A stretch of 64,000 nt of DNA from the NCBI GenBank assembly GCA_030062745.1, contig CP099849.1:13862144-13926143 (forward strand), written 5' to 3'. Origin of the DNA: Capitulum mitella. Taxonomy: Eukaryota > Arthropoda > Thecostraca > Pollicipedomorpha > Pollicipedidae. The notes below the pieces were generated by a model. The model was not told the DNA's origin, ran no database searches, and was given only the letters and a program-made list of their open reading frames with translations. Shown piece after piece: positions 56,858 to 64,000 of this stretch (within the stretch, counting starts at the first letter, position 1; the number at the start of each line of letters is the position of its first letter). The position numbers and the translations under genes were made by a program.

Positions 56858-58625
56858 GAGTATGGCGTTTTAATCAGTTTAACACTTCAGAAGACAGGGA
56901 GGAGGAGTGCACAATATGCCTCCTCCTCGCTAGTGCGCGTAATCCTCAAGGGGCCACCATCGCGCATGTTAACTGCCTGAGTTCTTTTGATAATAAAACG
57001 TGGATGCATCACAACAGGAAGCGACTTAACAGAGAAGAAGTGACGTTATTCTACGGCGCTTGAGCCGTTCTTTGCCTAGCAGTAAACAGTAAGGCCTTGT
57101 CTCTTGAATGGTAATCAAAATGAGTCTGACATTTGGTATGACATGGGTTTATCAGTAGAGGAAGTTTGGGGATCTTTTTGCATACCACTCCTTCAGCGAT
57201 GCTGCAAGCACAGGCATCAAAATGCGCAAAATTGCGACGCTGAATCAGCGCTTCGGTTATCGGACAACACTGGCTCGGCAGCACTGATAACAGCCCGGCC
57301 GGAGTTTGCGGTTGAGGAGGCCTGGGTGCATCCCGCTGTAGAGGAAAACCGATTGGGGTCAGTAACTCTCGAGCAGATAACAGATCACGTCGCCCTGTGT
57401 TGCGCAACAAACAGGAATGCGTCGATTGTACGACGCAGTAAGTGACCTCATGTAATGAGCTGGATGGATAGACTGTTTTGGATACGTAGCAGAAAAGCAG
57501 TGACGGCGAAAACATTAATTTCGTGCTCCTCCTTCCGGAAAATAAGATGACGGTAAACTCTGGAAACTCACGAACGTTTCTACTTGAACATCACACTGTT
57601 CCGGCCACTGAGCCAACTACATCCTGGAAGTTTTGCGTCGTGATTCTGGAGCAGTCAATGTGAAGGTATAAAAGCGATTTCATCAGCAATATAATATCTA
57701 AAATTCAAATAAAAATACATCGGCTTGTAAATCCGATAATTTCCCATTATGCTAAAAAATGTGTCAATACCTTTTTAACAACGAAGTGGTAAACTGACGA
57801 AGTCGTTTGGTTTCCGTCGAGCCCGCTTACTCGTAATTACAGGTTAGCTTTCATCACTTATCTGAGCGTTTTAACAAAACATCGTGAATAAGGAATACAT
57901 TTTTGGAATGTGATTTCCAAGGTTGGTCAAGGCCAGGTCAGGAAAAGACATATGTGCAATACCATCCCTCAGTCCTCAATGCTCAAGAGTGGGTAAAAAC
58001 GTTATTTACTTGGTTTTTTTACGTAAAAGGCGAACTCTGAGCATTGACAGACGGAAATCTATTAATCTTAATACCAGAGGTAGGCAAAATAGTCCCCAAA
58101 AAGTATTTCGAAATGGAATCCGAAAGTAGATGGCAAGGAAATTAATTATACTATTTTGAACAGAAATGGTATTTTGTAGTTTTAAAGTTCTATTTCAGAT
58201 ACTTTTTGGATTACTTCCAAATATATTTACAGATCATGCGCCATTGCAACATTTACACCATCGCTTAGGTGGCCACAGAAGCCAGGGGGCGCAGGCGGTC
58301 ACAGCATTAAAGACGTTTGTACTTCATGCAGTTTCCAGTCCACAAGGATGAGCTTCGGACATCGTTTAAAAGGCCAATTTGCTGGCTTCTGGTTTTTTCA
58401 TCCAACCAAGAGCATGATTCGGAGCACAGAAATGTCGGTCAGGAACAAAAGTCCTTGCTTTGCTTTCGTAAAAACAAACATAGCAATGCACCACCTCGGA
58501 CGTTATCATGCCGTTGGCGATCGCACAAACACGCAGAAATCGCAACCTGCACAGTGCATGGTGATGCAGCAACACTAGTATAGAAGGGGAACATGACACT
58601 CTTTGACGCCTCTCCAAAAATGAAC

Positions 58626-58626
<1 letters not shown>
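56858..58626. other. Unassigned sequence
   Basis: Frames up to 154 codons occur on both strands at 57051-57515 and match nothing known. No repeat noticed. Confidence 0.4.

Positions 58627-58713
<87 letters not shown>
58627..58713. repeat. TA-TG-TA compound microsatellite
   Basis: A TA run of about 40 bases, a TG run of about 24, then another TA run. Confidence 0.97.
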
Positions 58714-60470
58714 TGTTATATGTGATGGTCAGGCCTCGCTAAAATGCTCCATCCGTCATGCACCTTCTCTTTGGCGCAAGAAGCATACCGCTTATACTCA
58801 AATTCGCTTCACTGAGGTGCTGAGACCATAAGCATAAGTCTTAATTGCTAATTTTGTATGTAACCATAATGTAACCATAGGATTTTACTTGTACATGCGC
58901 TTCTTGAAAGACCACAAAATGCCCACGGAACCACCTAATCTTGTCTGCAAAGCCCTCAAAAAAGCCAGCTGGCTTTTTCGATCCGGGCGCTGTAGGCCTG
59001 CGGGCCAGAAGTGACAGCTTTGTAACATGTCCAAATGCGTCGCATGTGATGTTGGTCGCCGATGCCGCCCGGGAGGAGGAGGTTGGGGATGGAGGTGCTA
59101 GGGTCCGCGGGGCATGACCTCCTACCCCTTCGGTTACAGCTGGGACGCACCTCAGGGGTTACGTCACCTGTTTTTATGTGGGTTCTCGATACTCAGTACC
59201 GATCGTTAAACGCAAGTTTTTTCGCATCGTGCCTTAAAAATATCTGATATCAGATTTCCACCCCCAGACGCTGATTGCCTGTACCCAACTCCTCAATCTC
59301 TATGGCTTTACTCACTCATGTCACTTACAGTCCTAAAGTATGCTAGTTACCCGAAGGACCGAGCTTCAAAGGTAGCAGGAAGTTGGAACTAGAGCCATTG
59401 ATCCACAGACCTCTTTCGAGGAAATTTCGCACGTCTCTGTTACACTTTGCTTGGTGTCCGTTTGTTCTCTAATTTTGTTCCCTAATTCTGCATGGAAAAC
59501 CAATTGTCTCTCTCAGAATCAGTGACAGTTTTTCATCCTCAAAAAAACTGAGAATATATACCATTCTCCCTTCACAATGTGCCTGGTAACTTAAATCGCG
59601 AGAACGGCATCATAGCACAAGGCGACGCGGGAACATTGGAGTCCTCGGTTGGTTTTCGGATACAGAACGAAACCAACTTGTGCTGCAACGCAGATAACTT
59701 CAAAACTAGCGCCAATTACCCGGAATATTTTCAATATTCGTTTTTGAAATACCACTAAAAACACTTAAAATTTTCAAATACAAAATAGTCCAAAATTGCT
59801 ATTCAGATGACGAAAAGGACCATTTGAAATGGAAAATAAGGAAGTCACAACCATTTCAAATGGCATGTCAAATATACTCATTTTAATAGTGTCCATCTCT
59901 GTTTAACGCAAATTCTCGCAACATTGGGATACGTTTTACGTCTCATTATAAATAGCATGTTACGCATTCCACAATTTGGAAAGCAAGATCGGTTTGGTCC
60001 CTTCGCCTTGCTTTACTTGTGATGGTGATGGTCGGCCGGACCCGCCCTCTGAAGTCAGTACGCAAGGGGTGAAAAAGGTTATTTGGTGGTCGCCGACCAA
60101 ATGTGGAAACTGCCAAGTGGTCACCCTTACCAAAAGTGCAAATCTGACAAGTTTTATACACGTTCTTAATGCAATGCCGTAATGCCGTGCCGAACGTAAC
60201 TGTGCGTGTGCGGTGGGTCTTATAAAAGGAAGTTACGTATCGGTCGATGTTTTCAACCGTGAGTTCGTTCAATTGTAGCAGGCACCAGCCAACGTGCGTA
60301 AACGTCTGCGATTTGCCTCCTATTAGTCCTTGAAACTTTGTTAGGGTCGGAGCTCACAAGCTTTATTTACTTCACAATGAAGAAAAGATTCGGTCGGCGT
60401 AGCCATGGAACATCAGTCGACTAGAGCTACGCAGCTGATATTATAAATACCTAGGACCACTTGCCGCTTT
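58714..60470. other. Unassigned sequence
   Basis: The longest frame is 108 codons (60272-59946 minus) with no known motif. A TTATAAATA word near 60440 could be a TATA box, with no supporting evidence. Confidence 0.4.
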
Positions 60471-60493
60471 TACACACACACACACACACACAG
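60471..60493. repeat. CA microsatellite
   Basis: An uninterrupted run of about eleven CA units. Confidence 0.95.
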
Positions 60494-61149
60494 CTAGCTC
60501 TGCTGCTCCCAGACTGTGCTCACACGGCACCTCCCCTACAATGTTCCTACACAGAGCTAACACTGCTCCTGCCGGATCGTCTTCGTACATGGCACCAGCA
60601 CACATTGCCAATCCTTGAAAATGTATCCGCGAGCACATTTGGCGGTCCTGTGGCGAGAAATCACTGTGCCCTCAAGAGCCAATGCAACTGACTCGTTCGA
60701 CCTCACAAAGTTGAAGCTATGCTTCTTCAGCACTGCCTGTATGAGCCAGTCCGAGTGTGCCGTGTCTGGACCGTTCCAACGTATTATGAACTCTTTAGTA
60801 GCATTCACATGCTGGAGCTGCCGGTGGACTCCGAACACGGCCTTGATGGTAAAACTGGCATGCTAACTGAAAATTGATGCATGGGAAGACGAGCCAAAAA
60901 TACATTTCTTCAACTTTGCCAAGGTTTTCACTCCCTTTGGGAATGTGACTACATTCATCAATACAATACACCACATTTGACTGTTTACAATTAACCATGA
61001 GTGCCAAGATGGCATATACAGACATCTGAATATCTAGAGATCATGCTATCCCAACTGTGTACCTGCAAATGTAAATTTCAAATGTGCATCCAAAGTTTTA
61101 GTTGCACTGGCCATATGCTCTTTGAACGATGGGTATATGGTTAACATAC

Positions 61150-61565
61150 CTAGTTAAAATCGGGTGGTAAGAAAATAAATGGGATGCAACATAAACTCAT
61201 TGTTGATGCACACTTAAGCCCAAATCATCATCATTGACAAGCATCCTGCTTTTCTGAAACCCTTATGACTGTTTGACTAGGTTTGGCATAAGCTTCATTC
61301 AGATTTCAGGGTGAATGCACACAAATTCCAGCACAAATATCTTGGTGCTGATAGGTTTCATGATATGCAAAATGAATGAAGATAGGTAACATATGGAGGT
61401 ACAAAATGCAAGGGATGTCACATAACCTTACACCTGAGTTGCACTTTAGCCCAAATCATCATGACTGACATACATTCCACTTTTTTGACAAACCAATGAC
61501 TAAGTTTCAGTTTGGTATCAGTTTCATTGAAATTTCAGGGTGAATGTAAATAAATTTCAATACTG
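61150..61565 (+). repeat. Two-unit tandem duplication, period about 230
   Basis: GCCCAAATCATCAT starts at 61218 and 61449, and TTTCAGGGTGAATG at 61304 and 61533. GGGATG(C/T)..ACATAA precedes each. Identity is about 75 percent by eye. Confidence 0.8.
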
Positions 61566-61805
61566 ATGTGCTTCAGTTTTACAAAGAATGTGCCTAATTT
61601 TCAGCATACAAAGGTATGTGCCAGAATTTGATTCATGTGATGTGCTGTGACAGGCATGAATGTACAACAATGCATCTAAATAACATGAGAGGGATTGTGG
61701 TGGAATTCTGGCAGTATTGTGCCAGATTTCCCATTTAACACTGACAGTGTGATTATGAACATTTGTGGGAATTTCCCCACATTGACTTAACACTGAACAG
61801 TCTTG

Positions 61806-61882
61806 TTTTACACAGTAGGTTGGTTAGATTGGTTGGTTAGGTTGGTTGGTTAGGTAAGGTTAGGTTAGGTTGGTTAGGAATA
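61806..61882 (+). repeat. TTAGG/TTGG short repeat
   Basis: GGTTGGTTAG and GGTTAGGTTAGG units alternate irregularly. TTAGG is the arthropod-type telomere unit, but the SINE tails here (CAACCAACC) give the same words on the other strand. Confidence 0.85.
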
Positions 61883-62741
61883 GGTGATCCACGACCCTAG
61901 AGCTCCAGTGAAAAATTTTTTTGTTTTTCGCAACAGCTTCCTTTTATGTGTCATCCAGTGTGCTTGGTTTATGGCGCACGCTTCTAAAGGATTACCACAT
62001 TTGTGCAGATGCCAAACCTTAGATGATGCCATCTCATAATCCCATTTGTCAGTTAGAGAAGGGGCATCTACCAGATGATTACTCCTCCATCCCTATAAGG
62101 CCAGTCTGCAGAACATGGCAGATCTCAAAAGATGTCACTGGGGCAGGGTTAGGGCAAAATATGAAATCTGGGGTAGCTTTTTGAAATTTTGTGACAAATT
62201 CTTGCATCAGGGCAGCTCACACTACCAGTGGCCTAAATCTGATGGAAATTGTGTTTTGATGGGTAGGTTAGGTTACCAGAGGCATGACTCTTCCCCAAAT
62301 GGATCAGCATCTGCCCCATTCAGGGCAGGATTCCACATGGGTGTAGCTACAGTTCAGAAATTGAGGGGGTCAAGCTGACTGCAGTCCACCAAAAACAGGT
62401 ATGGCAAGGGTAAAAATCACTTCTTTGGGCACTGTATGAAAAACTATGGTTGCAACTGTTATTTATTTATTAGATTCTGAAGCTTAAGAAATTGTCTTAT
62501 GGAAAATCCCTATTTGACACCTTAAATATGGGGGGTAAATTGCCATTTCTGGAAATCTGTGGGGGGGACATGCCCCTGCAACCTATGGGAGATTGTGCCC
62601 ATGGGATTCAGGCTGCCTGTAAAATTATGTTGGCATCCTTGCCATGGTTTGCATATTGGTGCACATGAGTTTCTCACTAAGTGTGCCCTATGTTGCAGAC
62701 AGGCTATAACGAATTAGGAGACCTTTGTCCCCAGAACTCAC

Positions 62742-63036
62742 CTTTCACCCTGCTGACCCAGCTAGCCCACCGACCTTCAGGACAGAAGGGGCCTTGCGCC
62801 TTTATTTTCACAGGCTTCCCCGGGTGTTTCAGCCTGGTGTGCCTCGGTAGACTCTGCTTGCCACCATCAAACGAGCAGTTGGCATGCCCACACTGAACTT
62901 TCGGTCGAATTCTTTTCGGTTTGGCCGGCCTCCCATTCTCCATCACAATCTTCCCACGACACCTCTTCACCAAAAAAGCTGACTGATCAATACGTATGCA
63001 CACTGACTTTGCTGGGTTTCTATGGCTTGGACTTCG
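62742..63036 (-). CDS. Candidate exon encoding a single C2H2-type zinc finger
   Basis: On the minus strand an open stretch of 98 codons runs from a possible acceptor (CTTACCTAG, ending 63037) to a strong donor, AAAG followed by GTGAGT (GT at 62741-62740). The peptide has a basic region (RPAKPKRIRPK), then VQCGHANCSFDGGKQSLPRHTRLKHPG: Cys-x4-Cys-x11-His-x4-His, a C2H2-like spacing, followed by a basic linker. Such fingers bind nucleic acid. The exon would end in phase 1. It adjoins the CpG-poor block, which fits a host gene read on the minus strand with its intron at lower coordinates. No other exon of it was found. The acceptor is mediocre and a plus-strand GTAAGT at 63041 overlaps it. Confidence 0.4.
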
Positions 63037-63039
63037 CTA

Positions 63040-63759
63040 GGTAAGTATAGGTACGTCTGAAAACTTTCAACTTTGAACCGCCGCGTCTTTTTCGAGCTTG
63101 CCGTCCTCAGCTGCCAACAACTTCACCTCAGGGTACTCCTCCCTAGTATCATGAACACTTCTACTATTTCTGGTGTATTTATTCTTCTAGGTGACCACTT
63201 CTCGGCGCTTTCAACCAGCCGGTCGGCGCCCTCGTGGCCATGGACCTAATACGGCTGGCGACCACTGTACCGACGATCTCTGCCGATATTGCGACCAATG
63301 GTCACCTGGTATATTTCGTTTTAGACTAATAGAAATGGTGTTACCTACTGGAAATGGTAGCGCGGTACATTTTCACACCCGATAGGGGTACCTTTTGATG
63401 ACCCAGAAAATATAAGCTGTTTTCACAGTGTTCTCAGTCGACTGATGTTATTGGCGTATTTGAATATGGACAAATGGTGAAGGTCATGACTCGATTGTTT
63501 TCCAAACGTTAGAAAATTTAGGGAAATTCTTCTTTCATCGCATGTCGATTTCCCTATTTTGGTCACCCAAATGCAGGCAAACGTAGAGCTGCTGGTCACC
63601 GACATCTGCCAGATCGGCGTATTTTTTCACCACTGTCAGTACGGGCGACGGCGTCCACATCAGCCGTCTACACCAGCCGCACTCAAAGCTCGCATCGTTG
63701 GTAACTCGCGATGTGGTCTGCAGCTTGGCCCCAAAAAAGCACGCGGACTCCGCGGTCCT
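63040..63759. other. Unassigned sequence
   Basis: A TTCTTCTAG acceptor-like word at about 63183-63191 precedes an open stretch, but no frame stays convincing. Confidence 0.35.
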
Positions 63760-63763
63760 TTAA

Positions 63764-64000
63764 CCCTACGCCCGTACCCTTAACGCTAGGGCACACGCCC
63801 GCATGGGGGAGGGGCTTATTCGCCCCCTCCCCCCTCCTCCCAGACCACGAGAACTACCCGGGCGCCGATCTCATCACAACAAACATCAGTCGATTCTCCG
63901 TGGCGCTAACTGCATTTTTATAAAAAGGACGTTTTGGAAGTCTTGAAAGGGGTTGATATAGGGGTCCAAAAATAGAAAGGGGGATTTTTTTTTTTTTTTT
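63764..64000 (+). mobile_element. Family A TTAA-type repeat, copy 6 (runs off window)
   Basis: TTAA (63760-63763) is followed by CCCTACGCCCG; a second TTAA lies at 63780-63783. Then come a G-run/C-run hairpin (about 63803-63836), CACGAGAACTACCCG, ACAACAAAC and CTTGAAAGGGGTTGATATAGGGG, matching the first 230 bases of the family. The window ends in a T run inside the element. Confidence 0.75.

Larger units (their letters stand above)
60850..62740. other. CpG-poor block, candidate intron or gene body
   Basis: CG dinucleotides nearly vanish here, while TG and CA stay common, unlike the CpG-rich sequence on both sides. In invertebrates with patchy methylation this pattern marks methylated transcribed units. 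It ends at a candidate splice donor of the zinc-finger exon. A MITE-like GGTGTAGCTACAG start at 62339 looks like a decayed GGCGTAGCC-type terminus. Confidence 0.5.

Noticed and set aside
60430..60450. TTATAAATA as a TATA box
   Set aside because: A single AT-rich word is expected by chance, with no initiator, exon or conservation evidence.
62699..63039. Plus-strand exon between TTGCAG and CTAG/GTAAGTA
   Set aside because: Both splice words look good but all three plus frames contain stops across the interval.
63191..63309. Possible plus-strand exon after a TTCTTCTAG acceptor
   Set aside because: Donor is poor and no frame shows a motif or continues into a convincing neighbour.
1..64000. CRISPR array, prokaryotic operon, prophage, rRNA or intact tRNA genes
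   Set aside because: No regularly spaced short repeats with unique spacers, no clustered long genes and no complete tRNA cloverleaf beyond the SINE heads were seen.

Overview
This is nuclear DNA from a large-genome animal, most likely an invertebrate. It is not prokaryotic: there is no dense gene layout, no operons and no rRNA, and no open reading frame longer than about 200 codons looks like an intact gene. The basis for calling it metazoan is the content: broken reverse transcriptases of Ty3/gypsy, LINE and Penelope type, hAT transposase relics, tRNA-derived SINEs, dinucleotide microsatellites and candidate splice sites. I cannot name the species.

Layout. 1.4-4.5 kb holds a minus-strand Ty3/gypsy pol relic. 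4.5-6.5 kb is a TTAA-type repeat followed by a related repeat. 7.0-8.65 kb is a second minus-strand Ty3 relic and 9.3-9.9 kb a third fragment on the plus strand. From 10.5 to 28.8 kb the window is dominated by dispersed 1.2-1.5 kb repeats, here called families A, B, C and E, mixed with a SINE, a hAT-like MITE, a tandem duplication and two minisatellites. 28.8-29.7 kb is a minus-strand L1/Tx1-like LINE fragment and 31.0-34.5 kb a plus-strand CR1-like LINE with ORF1, endonuclease and 3' end but no polymerase core. 37.1-38.3 kb is a CpG-rich island. 40.6-41.6 kb is a Penelope-like element with reverse transcriptase and GIY-YIG remnants. 42.8-43.0 kb is a hAT dimerisation-domain relic. 45.6-47.0, 49.4-50.1 and 53.3-54.8 kb hold more family A and B copies and a second SINE. 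51.8-52.3 kb is a relic of a multicopy protein family I recognise but cannot name. 55.1-56.9 kb is a large inverted duplication with hAT-like coding sequence in both arms. 60.8-62.7 kb is CpG-poor and adjoins a candidate zinc-finger exon at 62.7-63.0 kb, the best candidate for host coding sequence.

The most coherent unnamed system is the set of TTAA-flanked elements. Family A has one end-to-end copy (20672-21889) with TTAA on both sides, termini beginning CCCTATT, and G-run/C-run hairpins just inside both ends. Families B, C and E repeat this plan with different bodies. The termini fit a piggyBac-like transposition system, and no transposase for them is visible here. Their bodies carry many AGGTCA/TGACCT hexamers, the nuclear-receptor half-site, as direct and inverted repeats.

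Nothing here looks like a working gene set. The window reads as a graveyard of elements nested in one another. Boundaries quoted for degenerate elements are estimates by eye, and family assignments come from remembered protein motifs, not from searches.
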